From: Thermodesulfobacteriota bacterium
Lineage (GTDB): Bacteria; Desulfobacterota_D; UBA1144; Nemesobacterales; CSP1-2
DNA: 50,939 nucleotides
Assembly (NCBI GenBank): GCA_035559815.1
Contig: DATMAT010000025.1
Coordinates: 1 to 50,939, forward strand
Reading direction: 5' to 3'
The notes beneath the pieces are model-generated. The model was not told the DNA's origin. It searched no databases and saw only the letters and a list, made by a program, of their open reading frames with translations. Within the stretch, counting starts at the first letter, position 1; every line of letters begins with the position of its first letter. Positions 6,313 to 14,969 of the stretch are shown here, piece after piece. Both the position numbers and the translations under genes were made by a program.

Positions 6313-7815
6313 TTGAGCTACAGAAGGCTGCTTATAACCTGCTTCCTACTAGTTTATTTTACCCACCCCGTATCGGCTGATTTCGAGCTTAAACTCAACC
6401 AGGGCGTTGCCGCTTACCTTAAAAAGGACTACCAGGCAGCGGTAAATTTTTTAAAACTGGCCCTGGAAGAAAACCCGGACAGCGCTACGGCTAATCACAT
6501 ACTGGGCCTTTCCCTGTCAAGACTAGAAAAATATGATGAAGCTATTACCTATCTGGAAAAAACAAAAGAGCTCGACCCCAACATTAGAGGTATATACTTG
6601 GACCTGGGAACCGCCTACCTGAAGGGTGATGACCTTAAGATGGCCGAGAGTGAATTTAAAGAGGCGGTGCGCCAGGAGCCGGAAAACGGTCTTGCCTATT
6701 ACAACCTGGGCTACACCCAGTTCCAACTCGGAAATTTCGAAGAGGCCATTACCGCCCTGGATAAAGCGGCTAATCTTGACCCGGAGCTGGCTACTCAGGC
6801 CCGTTTCTACGCCGGACTAAGCCGCTATAAGCTTACCGATTACCAAGCCTCTATAAGCGATTTTCAGTCTGCGCGCGAGCTAGGGTTGGGAACGGATTTT
6901 GCGATTGCCTCCGAGGAGTACCTGGACTTAATATCCAGACTCAACAAAAAATACTATGGAACGGTTAGCTCGGGTGTTCAGTACGATACAAACGTAGTCC
7001 TCGACCCGGACGGCGTCGAGATTATAAGCGACCAGAGCGCAGCGCGGGCAATCTTCTACTTGAACCTGGGATATAAGCCCTATCTTAAACCGGATGCGGT
7101 TATAGGCGGGGACTACACCGGCTATTTTTCTTTCAATCATGACTTGGAAGACTTCAACGTTCAAAGTCATCTTTTCAGAATTTATGGAGAAAAAACGGTC
7201 TCCGTGCGTAAAAGGCCCACTGCCTTTTACCTGGAATACTTTTATAACATCATCTTCGTGGGCGGCTCTCCGGCCGATAACCTCTTCTCTCAGAGCAACT
7301 CGGTAAGGCCGAAAGTGACCGTGCAATGGTCAAGCCTCACCCAGACCGAGCTTTCTTATCAGTTCAGGTATGACAACTTCGATAATTTCCCGGAGAGAGA
7401 CGCCGCAAATAACAATTTGACCCTGGCTCAGCTATTTCGGCTCTGCGATGGGAAGTTATTCTTGAGGCCGGGAATTAACGTCGCCATAAATAGCGCAAAG
7501 GACATTACCGGCAGGCGCAACTTTGATTATTTCTCGCCGGAAGTCTTTTTAGAAACCGTTTCATTCCTTCCCCATGGGATTACGGTTTTAACCAACACTT
7601 ATTATTTTAATGCAGACTACTACAACGACCCTTTCGACAGAGTGGACAATCAGATCGGGGTGAGGGCCGTGGTTTCAAAGAAGCTGTATAAGGTATTATC
7701 ATTAGACCTGAGCTATCAGTACATCAAAAATTTCTCCAGCAGCGATTTTCCCGGGCCGGAGCCGTTTAAGTATTCAACCAACATATTCTCGGCCGTACTG
7801 AGCGCCAGATTTTAG
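6313..7815 (+). CDS. TPR protein with C-terminal outer-membrane beta-barrel
   Basis: A 500-residue exported protein read from TTG, because the signal peptide (SYRRLLITCFLLVYFTHPVSA) begins there and GAGGAGG sequences precede it. Residues about 25-205 are TPR repeats (AAVNFLKLALEENPDSATANHILGLS-type units, five or six copies). Residues about 213-500 are alternating aromatic/polar strands (VSSGVQYDTNVVL, IFYLNLGYKPYL, VLSARF) ending in Phe, the usual signal for outer-membrane barrel assembly. It is likely a surface barrel with a periplasmic TPR platform. The FecR-domain gene follows 13 bases later. Substrate or partner is unknown; polysaccharide export or surface assembly is one possibility given similar TPR-barrel proteins. 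Confidence 0.8.
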   Translation: MSYRRLLITCFLLVYFTHPVSADFELKLNQGVAAYLKKDYQAAVNFLKLALEENPDSATANHILGLSLSRLEKYDEAITYLEKTKELDPNIRGIYLDLGTAYLKGDDLKMAESEFKEAVRQEPENGLAYYNLGYTQFQLGNFEEAITALDKAANLDPELATQARFYAGLSRYKLTDYQASISDFQSARELGLGTDFAIASEEYLDLISRLNKKYYGTVSSGVQYDTNVVLDPDGVEIISDQSAARAIFYLNLGYKPYLKPDAVIGGDYTGYFSFNHDLEDFNVQSHLFRIYGEKTVSVRKRPTAFYLEYFYNIIFVGGSPADNLFSQSNSVRPKVTVQWSSLTQTELSYQFRYDNFDNFPERDAANNNLTLAQLFRLCDGKLFLRPGINVAINSAKDITGRRNFDYFSPEVFLETVSFLPHGITVLTNTYYFNADYYNDPFDRVDNQIGVRAVVSKKLYKVLSLDLSYQYIKNFSSSDFPGPEPFKYSTNIFSAVLSARF

Positions 7816-7828
7816 GAGCGTAACAAAC

Positions 7829-8638
7829 ATGCGGGATGGACTCTCGAAATTCTGGATTGCTTCGCTGACCATATTCGTGTTAGGCCTTGCCGCCGCTCAT
7901 ACCCATGCCCAGGAGCCCGAGCCAATAGGTATCGTCACCGCAGCCAGGGGACAGGTTACCGTGGTAGGAGAAGATGGTGTGAGCGAGGCGGTTGAGGAAG
8001 GGGCCAGGGTCTATCTTGGGGACAGGTTTGAGACAGGAGAGGACTCCGGGGTAAAAATCCTGTTTAATGACGATACGCTTATATCGTTGGGGGCAAATAC
8101 CACTTATGAAATAAACGAATTCGTCTATACTCCCAATACCAGGAGGTCCTTATCGAACATACTCCGGGGAAAACTGAAAGGCATAATCCAAACCTTTGAA
8201 GGCGAGGAATCTAACGTCGAATTCGCCACCCCTAAAGGGGTCATCGGGATAAAGGGAACCATAGTCTACATAGACGCAGATAGGGGCATATTCTTCGTCC
8301 TCGAGGGCAAGGGTAGGGTAAGAGGGGTTACAGAGGAGGTAGAACTGCTATCCGGAGAATTTACGATCATCGGACCGGATGGGAATCCGTCTCTTCCTAA
8401 GCCCATAACGCCGGAGCTAAGGAAAGAATTGGAAGAAGTGACCCTGGTCCTAGAAGAGGCACCACCCAGGGATTCATTATACAAAGAAGATTACCCGGGG
8501 AAAGAACCCCCTCCGGCAGTTCCGCCTGAGGGTATGGTGACGACTATTGGCGATGTGCCCACAGGCCAGCCGGTCGACCTGCTCCCTGGGGTTAATCCTG
8601 ATGACGAAGCGCCGGTGGACGTTATCATAAACCCGTAG
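7829..8638 (+). CDS. exported FecR-domain protein
   Basis: A 269-residue protein with an N-terminal signal peptide (IASLTIFVLGLAAAHTHA, cleavage near residue 27). A FecR domain follows at about 35-160: a GIVTAARGQVTV strand, RVYLGDRFETGEDSGVKILFNDDTLISLGANT and the ATPKGVIGIKGT segment. Unlike anti-sigma FecR it has no cytoplasmic anti-sigma region or internal TM helix, so it is a free periplasmic sensor or scaffold domain. The C-terminal 100 residues are acidic and Pro-rich. The TPR/barrel gene is 13 bases upstream and the lipoprotein 19 bases downstream. FecR domains of this free type are often found near CHASE2 cyclases, as here. Confidence 0.88.
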   Translation: MRDGLSKFWIASLTIFVLGLAAAHTHAQEPEPIGIVTAARGQVTVVGEDGVSEAVEEGARVYLGDRFETGEDSGVKILFNDDTLISLGANTTYEINEFVYTPNTRRSLSNILRGKLKGIIQTFEGEESNVEFATPKGVIGIKGTIVYIDADRGIFFVLEGKGRVRGVTEEVELLSGEFTIIGPDGNPSLPKPITPELRKELEEVTLVLEEAPPRDSLYKEDYPGKEPPPAVPPEGMVTTIGDVPTGQPVDLLPGVNPDDEAPVDVIINP

Positions 8639-8657
8639 TGATGCTTGGAGATAAGGA

Positions 8658-9704
8658 ATGAGGAAAGACCGCTTGAGACTTCATCTGTTATTATTGTTTC
8701 TGGTTACTGCTATTTCCTGCGGAGGTGGCAGCAGCGGAGGAGGAACTGGTCAAGCCTCGGTCAGGATCGTTATTCAATTCCCGGAAGTAGAATCGAGCGA
8801 GGTGGTATACAAGCAGGTCTCTACCAGGCAGGGTGTCGAGGACATCCGCATAATAACCATTACTATAGAGGATGGATTCCCTACGATAGAGAGAACCTTT
8901 GATGTCACCGACCTTCCCTTAGAGGAGAGGATTTTCGTCCCGGTGGGAAGTGACAGAATAGTCACGGTTAGAGCGAGAGATATAAATGGGCTCCTGATAG
9001 CCATAGGAAGCACAACCATAGACGTCTTCCCCGGAGCAAGCAACACCGCCACTATACAGCTTGAACTGGTAGGAGAGGTCTGCGACGACGGTATAGATAA
9101 TAACGAAGACGGGAATGCGGACTGTGCTGACCCAGATTGCGATGGAGAAAGGTGCGACCCGGAGGATGATTCCTTTGTGTGTGAAAACGGGGAGTGTGTG
9201 ATACCGACACCGTCACCCACCCCCACTCCTCCGCCCAGTGAGTCCTTGTGCTTCGACAATATTGACAACGATGAGGATGAGTTGGTGGATTGTGCCGACC
9301 CTGACTGCGATGGAAGGATCTGCCGGGTCGGGGGCGTTTCCGGAGTATGTGATAATGGAGCGTGCAGGATCATTGATTTAGTCCCTTCGATCGACGACCT
9401 GTGCGGGGTTGATTTTACAGTTACCAATCAAGGTAATACTACCGCCCCGGCCTCGGTTACACAGGTTGTATTCTTCACCGAGGATGACAGCGGAAACCCT
9501 GGCACCGCTACAGCCAATATAGCCACACCTTCTTTATCCCCGGGCCAATCGGTCAACCTTAACGCCGATATTGGGACCACTGTTCCCTCCGGCTCTTTCT
9601 GCTTCATTCCGAATTGCGTCTACACAATCGGAGTTGACGCAAACAATCAGATACCGGAATCCGATGAAGGAAACAACACTATAATCGGCCTCTGCCCCGG
9701 ATGA
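8658..9704 (+). CDS. lipoprotein with Cys/Asp-rich repeats and CARDB-like domain
   Basis: A 348-residue predicted lipoprotein: signal peptide with lipobox TAISC (Cys21), then a Gly/Ser linker. Residues about 30-135 form a beta-rich domain. Two copies of a Cys/Asp-rich motif follow: C-DDGIDNNEDGNADCADPDCDG at about 142 and the related C-FDNIDNDEDELVDCADPDCDG at about 198, separated by a PTPSPTPTPPPSES linker. These DxDxDG-like loops look Ca-binding and disulfide-stabilised. The C-terminus (about 238-348) resembles a CARDB adhesion module (FTVTNQGNTTAPASVTQVVFFT, IPESDEGNNT). It ends the operon that starts at 6313 and is probably displayed at the outer membrane. Confidence 0.8.
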   Translation: MRKDRLRLHLLLLFLVTAISCGGGSSGGGTGQASVRIVIQFPEVESSEVVYKQVSTRQGVEDIRIITITIEDGFPTIERTFDVTDLPLEERIFVPVGSDRIVTVRARDINGLLIAIGSTTIDVFPGASNTATIQLELVGEVCDDGIDNNEDGNADCADPDCDGERCDPEDDSFVCENGECVIPTPSPTPTPPPSESLCFDNIDNDEDELVDCADPDCDGRICRVGGVSGVCDNGACRIIDLVPSIDDLCGVDFTVTNQGNTTAPASVTQVVFFTEDDSGNPGTATANIATPSLSPGQSVNLNADIGTTVPSGSFCFIPNCVYTIGVDANNQIPESDEGNNTIIGLCPG

Positions 9705-9792
9705 CGAGGCTAGGAAAAACAGTCGCTTAAATGCATAGCTACTTCTTCTTGAACTCGAGAATTCCCTGCGGCTTGCCACAGTTTACCTTATC

Positions 9793-9864
9793 CATCCTCC
9801 CCCCTGAGGAGGGATTAAGGTGGAGGTTCACCCTCCCCTTCATCCCCTCCCATCAAGGGAGGGG
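9793..9864. repeat. C/G-run inverted repeat element
   Basis: Contains a perfect CCCCTCCC (9844-9851) / GGGAGGGG (9857-9864) hairpin and a second CCTCC/GGAGG hairpin just upstream (about 9796-9812). It is non-coding and lies in the 250-base gap between the lipoprotein and antiporter genes. It looks like one of the scattered repeats of this genome and could also stop transcripts in a factor-dependent way. Confidence 0.6.
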
Positions 9865-9954
9865 AAATGTTGGGATACGCTGCGGATTGCAGGGTGGTTC
9901 ATTAGAGACAAATAAGCTGTATCCTATTAGTCCTCCTAGCTAGAATAAGTAAAC

Positions 9955-11646
9955 ATGGAATCCAGCCTCTTAGTCGATATCGGCCTATCCGTAATCACCG
10001 CCACGCTATTTGCGTACATAGTAAAGATTCTCAAGCAGCCGCTCATACTGGGCTACATTGCCGCCGGTATACTTATTGGCCCCGTAGGGCTGGGGTTGAT
10101 AAAGGACCAGCACTCCATAGAAGTCCTTTCTGAACTCGGCCTTGCCTTCCTGATGTTCATAATCGGGCTGGAAATCGACTTAAAAAAGCTGATAAAAGCC
10201 GGAAAGGTGGTGATTATAGCCGGGCTGGTTAAGGTGGTATTATGCGGGCTCCTGGGGTTCGTCGTGGCCACTTGGCTAGGTTATACCGGCCTGACGGCGG
10301 CCTACGTTGCCGTTATCTTTTGTTTCAGCAGTACACTGGTCACGGTCAAATTACTATCGGATAAAAGCGAACTGGATACGATCGCCGGGAGAATCACCTT
10401 AGGCATTCTTCTCCTAGAAGACGTGATAAGCATATTTGTCCTGGGACTGCAATCCAATATCACCAACCCCTCCATCCTGCCCATATCCTTCTCCCTGGCC
10501 AAAGGCGCGGCGTTGGTGCTGGTTTCAATGCTCGCCACCAGGTATCTTCTTCCATCCCTCTTTAGGTTCGTGGCAAAGTTGCCCGAAGTACTCCTCCTCT
10601 CCACGATCTCCTGGTGTTTTTTGGTATCCTGGCTGGCCATGAAAGCCGGGTTTTCCATAGCCATGGGGGCATTGATAGCCGGGGTGAGCATATCCAATTT
10701 CCCTTATAACCTGGATGTATTGGCCAAGATAAGGGCACTCCGGGATTTTTTCGTAACCCTCTTTTTTGTCTCCCTGGGTATGCAGGTGGTCATAAGCTCT
10801 TCTTCGATAATTACCTCGGCCCTGGTGATATCCTTCTTTGTCATACTGAGCAGTTTCTTCACAATTATCCCCACGCTGAGGCTCCTCCAGTACGGCTATA
10901 GGTTTGGAATCCTATCGGCTATATCGTTAGCCCAGATCAGTGAGTTTGCCCTGGTAATCGTCGCTCTCGGCTATAAACTCGGGCACATATCCCAGGATAT
11001 CGTATCGCTCACGGCAATAGTGCTTATAATTACCGCGACCATATCCACCTACATGACCCTGAATAACCATTCTATATGCGGATTTCTTCTCGAACTCCTC
11101 AAGAGAATGGGAATAAGGGAAAGCGCATCAACAGAAACACCCGGCGCCGACCATAAGGGGAGAAGCCTCGTCCTCCTAGGGTGCCACCGGGTCGGAAGTT
11201 CCCTGGTGGAATCCTTGAAGAAGAGATACGACGACCTTCTGGTAGTGGATTTCAGCCCGGAGGTGGAAGCTAATCTCAAAGCTCAGAATATACCCTTTGT
11301 CTATGCCGATATAAGCCATATGGACACGCTTGAGGAAATAAACATCCGTGAGGCAAAGGTGGTAGTTTCTTCCATCTCCGACGATTTTCTGAGAGGAACC
11401 AGCAATATCCGGCTTCTTCGGCATATAAAGAGCTTGAACCCCGAGGCCAGGGTGATTGTCACTGCGGAAACGATCAAAAACGCTATCGAGATGTATAAGG
11501 AAGGGGCGGATTATGTACTAATCCCCAGGATATTATCGGCGAACTACCTCACCGAGATCATAGACATAGCCATTAGCGGAAGAATGGACGAGCTCAAAAA
11601 ACGCGAGCTCGAGGAATTAGAAAATAGAAGAGAGGTTCTTGATTGA
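9955..11646 (+). CDS. KefB-type monovalent cation:proton antiporter with TrkA-N domain
   Basis: A 563-residue CPA2 antiporter. Residues about 1-385 contain a dozen or so hydrophobic helices with the family motifs GYIAAGILIGP, LGLAFLMFIIGLEID, FSSTLVTVKLLSD and ALVIVALGYKLG. Residues about 400-530 form a cytoplasmic Rossmann (TrkA-N/RCK) domain (SLVLLGCHRVGSSLVESL, with a Cys where GxGxxG usually has Gly) that would bind NAD(H) or another nucleotide. It exchanges K+ or Na+ for protons. A TAGAAT hexamer ends 8 bases before the ATG and no Shine-Dalgarno is visible, so translation may be near-leaderless. A weak terminator follows the stop. Confidence 0.92.
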   Translation: MESSLLVDIGLSVITATLFAYIVKILKQPLILGYIAAGILIGPVGLGLIKDQHSIEVLSELGLAFLMFIIGLEIDLKKLIKAGKVVIIAGLVKVVLCGLLGFVVATWLGYTGLTAAYVAVIFCFSSTLVTVKLLSDKSELDTIAGRITLGILLLEDVISIFVLGLQSNITNPSILPISFSLAKGAALVLVSMLATRYLLPSLFRFVAKLPEVLLLSTISWCFLVSWLAMKAGFSIAMGALIAGVSISNFPYNLDVLAKIRALRDFFVTLFFVSLGMQVVISSSSIITSALVISFFVILSSFFTIIPTLRLLQYGYRFGILSAISLAQISEFALVIVALGYKLGHISQDIVSLTAIVLIITATISTYMTLNNHSICGFLLELLKRMGIRESASTETPGADHKGRSLVLLGCHRVGSSLVESLKKRYDDLLVVDFSPEVEANLKAQNIPFVYADISHMDTLEEINIREAKVVVSSISDDFLRGTSNIRLLRHIKSLNPEARVIVTAETIKNAIEMYKEGADYVLIPRILSANYLTEIIDIAISGRMDELKKRELEELENRREVLD

Positions 11647-11671
11647 AGCACAGTTTTGAGGATGCACCGGG

Positions 11672-11717
11672 CTTGTAAGACCGACCGGCTCGAGCAAACC
11701 CGACCTTACAATTTTTT
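11672..11717 (+). terminator. candidate intrinsic terminator after the antiporter gene
   Basis: TTGTAAG (11673-11679) pairs with CTTACAA (11705-11711), followed directly by TTTTTT (11712-11717). The stem is only seven base pairs and the loop is long (25 bases), so strength is uncertain. The same inverted repeat could instead be an activator site for the sigma-54 promoter about 110 bases downstream. Confidence 0.45.
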
Positions 11718-11817
11718 GCCGTTAATTTCCCAACCCGGTCAGACGGCCTGTAATTAAAACCCTGTCATTGAATGGTTTTTGAATTGATAATAGTAGGTTA
11801 AGTAGGTACAGGTATTA

Positions 11818-11833
11818 TGGCACGCACGTTGCA
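11818..11833 (+). promoter_or_regulatory. sigma-54 (RpoN) promoter, full consensus
   Basis: TGGCACG-CACG-TTGCA matches the sigma-54 consensus TGGCACR-N4-TTGCW at every defined position (-24 GG and -12 GC with the correct ten-base gap). The predicted start is about 11844, giving an about 88-base leader to the ATG at 11932. Transcription would need an enhancer-binding activator, none of which is encoded in the window. Confidence 0.8.
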
Positions 11834-11931
11834 ATAAGAACATTAATGTGTATCCGACGAGATTGATATAAAACAGAAATCGGTAACCGAATAACAAATC
11901 AATCTACAGGTCAATAACTTACGGAGGGAAA

Positions 11932-12159
11932 ATGAAGAATTTTGAATTTGTGGCCCTGAACTCGTCCGGGAGAAAGGAAATAGGCGTGGTAAGGGCTTGG
12001 AGATTGGCAGAGGCAAAAAGAAAGGTACAACAGAAGGGGTTTTACCTAGTTTCCATCAAAATAGAAGACGGATCGGCTCCTGGAATAGAGAAAAATCTTT
12101 CCTTCTTCCAGGAACTAAAAAATATTTTGTTTCCGAAGGTTAGAATAAACCGTATTTAA
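11932..12159 (+). CDS. orphan GspF/PilC N-terminal domain (possible truncated gene)
   Basis: A 75-residue protein with a strong Shine-Dalgarno (GGAGGG) five bases before ATG. The pattern MKNFEFVALNSSGRKEIGVVRAW..AEAKRKVQQKGFYLVSIK matches the start of type II secretion/type IV pilus inner-membrane platform proteins (GspF/PilC: F.Y.A.d..G....G.i.A.s..eA...L...g..p..i). It ends at the point where the linker to the first helical/TM domain would begin (LFPKVRINRI, stop). No continuation is visible in other frames before 12282, and no pilus genes are nearby. Either it is a remnant of a deleted gspF/pilC, or a stand-alone cytoplasmic domain kept under a sigma-54 promoter. Confidence 0.6.
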   Translation: MKNFEFVALNSSGRKEIGVVRAWRLAEAKRKVQQKGFYLVSIKIEDGSAPGIEKNLSFFQELKNILFPKVRINRI

Positions 12160-12282
12160 AAGATAAGGCTGTGTGCTTCTGTTTAGGCCATTACACTGTT
12201 TGCTTTAGCAAAATCCAGATCCAAAAACCCAAGACATTTTTGAGGTTAATCTCCGAACTGCCCGGTTTGATTTTTTTCGGCG

Positions 12283-13205
12283 CTACGCTTTTTTAGCTTC
12301 CCTGAGCACCTCATGCAAAACCTTGAGAAGCGCTTTTGCTGTGAAAGGCTTCCATAAATAAACCTGGGCATCGGAGTTTCCAGCCCAGCTATACTTATCC
12401 TTCTCGTCAAATCCGCTGGCAGAGACGATTTTAACTGCCGGGTTGATTTTTCTAAGTTTACCGATGGTTTCCGCCCCGTCCATAACCGGCATCATATTAT
12501 CCACAATCACCGCCCTTACCTCCTCCTTATACCTATTGAAAATGGCCAGAGCCTCCCGGCCGTCCCTTGCCGTGACCGCGCTATAATTGTATCTCTCCAG
12601 CGTCATGTTGGTAATCTCGCAAATCGAGGCTTCATCGTCGACAACCAATATCAGTTCTCCATTTCCAGAAGGGGCTTGTATATTGTCTTCATCCGCTTTT
12701 GATGATTCATTCGATCTACTAGCCGGCAAGTAGACCATAAACTTCGTTCCCTTCCCCACCTCGCTATAGACTTTTATAAAACCGCCATGACCCTTGATGA
12801 TTCCAAAAACTATGGCCAGCCCCAACCCGGTACCCTTGCCGTATTCCTTTGTGATGAAAAATGGCTCGAATATCCTGCCAACATTGTCCGGGGGGATTCC
12901 GATTCCGGTATTGGAAAAACCGACTACGACATAAGGACCTACCCCAGCACCGGCGGTCATACGCGCGTAATTTTCATCGATAAAGATATTCTCGATAAAA
13001 ATACTTAATTTGCCCCCATCGGGCATGGCATCGCGGGCATTAACACACAGGTTCATGAAAACTTGATGAAGCTGAGTTGGGTCGCGTCCCGAGCCTTGTC
13101 CAGTAGCTCAGCCTGTTCTCGTATTCTTTGCTCCACCGGGAACTCGCTACCATCCATTCGGAGACCATAAAGGCCTTTGCCGTTACTCATCGCTTCCTCG
13201 GCAAG
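12283..13205 (-). pseudogene. decayed hybrid histidine kinase (PAS fragment, HATPase, receiver)
   Basis: The open part (12283-13056) encodes an N-box MNLCVNARDAMPDGG, an HATPase domain and a C-terminal receiver (LILVVDDEAS, VIVDNMMPVMDG). Upstream the same frame continues as DPTQLHQVF. A different frame from about 13199 down to 13057 reads AMSNGKGLYGLRMDGSEFPVEQRIREQAELLDKARDA, a PAS-type fragment joined to the start of another PAS, then meets a stop. So the H-box domain is deleted and a frameshift separates the pieces. The ATP-lid DTGxG motif reads NTGIG, losing the key Asp. It is closest to the 42360-45299 kinase (shared GGFI-VYSEVGKGT-F-VYLPA). A receiver-only product is possible but no start signal for it is visible. 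Confidence 0.8.
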
Positions 13206-13250
13206 AAATGATTACCACCATCCAAACAATCGTCTTCTTCTAGCCCTTAT

Positions 13251-14969
13251 CTACCAGCTAGGCTGTGCGGCGATTAACGCCCTGGTACTCTCACAGTCCA
13301 TAGGTTTTGAAAAATAATAGCCCTGTCCGTGTGTACATTTCATCAGTCTAAGTTTTGTTAGTTGATTGGCGGTCTCTATGCCCTCTGCCGTAACATCCAT
13401 ACCCAAACCATGTGCCAGCATTATGATCGCCCGGACAATATTCCAATCTTTTTCATCGCCGTTTATCCCTTTGATGAAAGAACGGTCTATCTTTAATGTG
13501 TCCACCGGCAGATTGTTGAATGAGCCAAAGGATGAATATCCGGTTCCAAAGTCATCCAGGCTTAACCGAACCCCCAATGCCCTCAATTGCCGTAAGATAC
13601 CGGTCACACAATGAGCATTCTTCGTAATTGCATCCTCTATGATCTCCAGTCTCAGTTTGGAAGGGTCCAGGTCGGTATCTTTAAGGACCTGCTCGACCTG
13701 GTCTACGAGATTAGACTGGGTACACTGCTTACCGGATAGGTTAACATTCATGGAGAAAGGGGTTTTTCTATAAAATTCATCCTGCCACACACGAGCCTGT
13801 CGGCACGCCTCTCTCAGCACCCAGTCTCCTATCGGAATAATTAATCTAGTTACTTCCGCACCCGGAATAAACTCCGCTGGTAATAACAGTCCGCGCTTCG
13901 GGTGTCGCCAGCGAAGAAGAGCCTCGATCCCGGTTATTTTACCGTTGTCTAACGACACGACCGGCTGGTAATGAAGCTCAAACTCCTGACGCTCGATTGC
14001 CTGGTGAAGGTCAACCTCCAGCTCCAGAAGCTTTGCTGCCATGTCCCTCATGCTATGGTCAAAAACCTCGTATCGCCCTCCCCCAAGCGACTTGGCCCGA
14101 AGCATAGCCAGGTCAGCATCATGCAGGATGTCTTCTGTACGCTCGTAGCCCGCCGAGCTAAGGACTACTCCAATACTGGCACTGGTGAATACCCGGTGAC
14201 CGTTGAGATTAAAGGGCAAGTTGACTTCCCTGCTTATACGGTTAGCCACCCGTATGGCATCGCTAATGTCCTTGATGTCATCGAGTATAATAGTAAACTC
14301 ATCGCCACCCAGGCGGCCCACGGTATCGTTAGAACGCAGGCACCCTTCCAACCTTTGCGCAACCGCTCTAAGCAATAGATCCCCAATCCTGTGCCCTAGA
14401 GAATCGTTGATTTTCTTGAAACGGTCCAGGTCCAGGAATAAAACGGCAAACAAGTAGTCTTTTCGCCTCATGCCGTGTCTGATTAACTGATTCAACCGAT
14501 CTAAGAATAAGTTTCTATTCGGTACACCGGTTAAGGCATCGTGGAAGGCATTATAAATCAATTGCTCTTCCAATTTTTTGCGCATGCCCCTTTCCTCCAC
14601 TTCCTTCAATGCCCCATGTATGGAAGGCACTAACCGGGAGAGGCGATCTTTAAGGACATAATCAGTCGCACCGCTTTTTAGGGTTTCAATCGCCGTTTCT
14701 TCCCCTAGCGAACCGGTGACAAATATGAATGGCACTTCGGGGCATTTTTCCTTGGCTATAGCCAATGCAGACATGCCGTCAAACGATGGAAGCGTATAGT
14801 CCGAGAGAATAAGGTCGGGTGCAAATTCCTTGAGTTCTTTGAGATAGGTTTCTTCAGTGTCCGCCTGTCTTAATAAAAACTGTGTGCTTGCCTTACTGAG
14901 CTCGTGTCTAATCAAATCTGCGTCGGCAGGATTATCCTCCAATAACAAGATGCGAAGTTCCCTAATCAC
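13251..14969 (-). CDS. response regulator with GGDEF and EAL domains
   Basis: A 572-residue protein read from GTG at 14969, which follows a GGGAAAGGG stretch; the frame stays open to 15047, but that extension is not receiver-like. Receiver about 4-120 (phosphoacceptor Asp57 in LILSDYTLPSFDG). Diguanylate cyclase about 138-300 with GGDEF intact (221-225) and the inhibitory I-site RSND (212-215) exactly five residues before it. EAL phosphodiesterase about 315-560 with EAL (349-351), LEIIEDAI, DDFGTGYSS, IDRSFIKGI and AEGIET. Both catalytic sites look complete, so it may make or degrade c-di-GMP depending on phosphorylation. It lies between a decayed kinase and a NarL-type two-component pair. 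Confidence 0.93.
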   Translation of the reverse strand: MIRELRILLLEDNPADADLIRHELSKASTQFLLRQADTEETYLKELKEFAPDLILSDYTLPSFDGMSALAIAKEKCPEVPFIFVTGSLGEETAIETLKSGATDYVLKDRLSRLVPSIHGALKEVEERGMRKKLEEQLIYNAFHDALTGVPNRNLFLDRLNQLIRHGMRRKDYLFAVLFLDLDRFKKINDSLGHRIGDLLLRAVAQRLEGCLRSNDTVGRLGGDEFTIILDDIKDISDAIRVANRISREVNLPFNLNGHRVFTSASIGVVLSSAGYERTEDILHDADLAMLRAKSLGGGRYEVFDHSMRDMAAKLLELEVDLHQAIERQEFELHYQPVVSLDNGKITGIEALLRWRHPKRGLLLPAEFIPGAEVTRLIIPIGDWVLREACRQARVWQDEFYRKTPFSMNVNLSGKQCTQSNLVDQVEQVLKDTDLDPSKLRLEIIEDAITKNAHCVTGILRQLRALGVRLSLDDFGTGYSSFGSFNNLPVDTLKIDRSFIKGINGDEKDWNIVRAIIMLAHGLGMDVTAEGIETANQLTKLRLMKCTHGQGYYFSKPMDCESTRALIAAQPSW

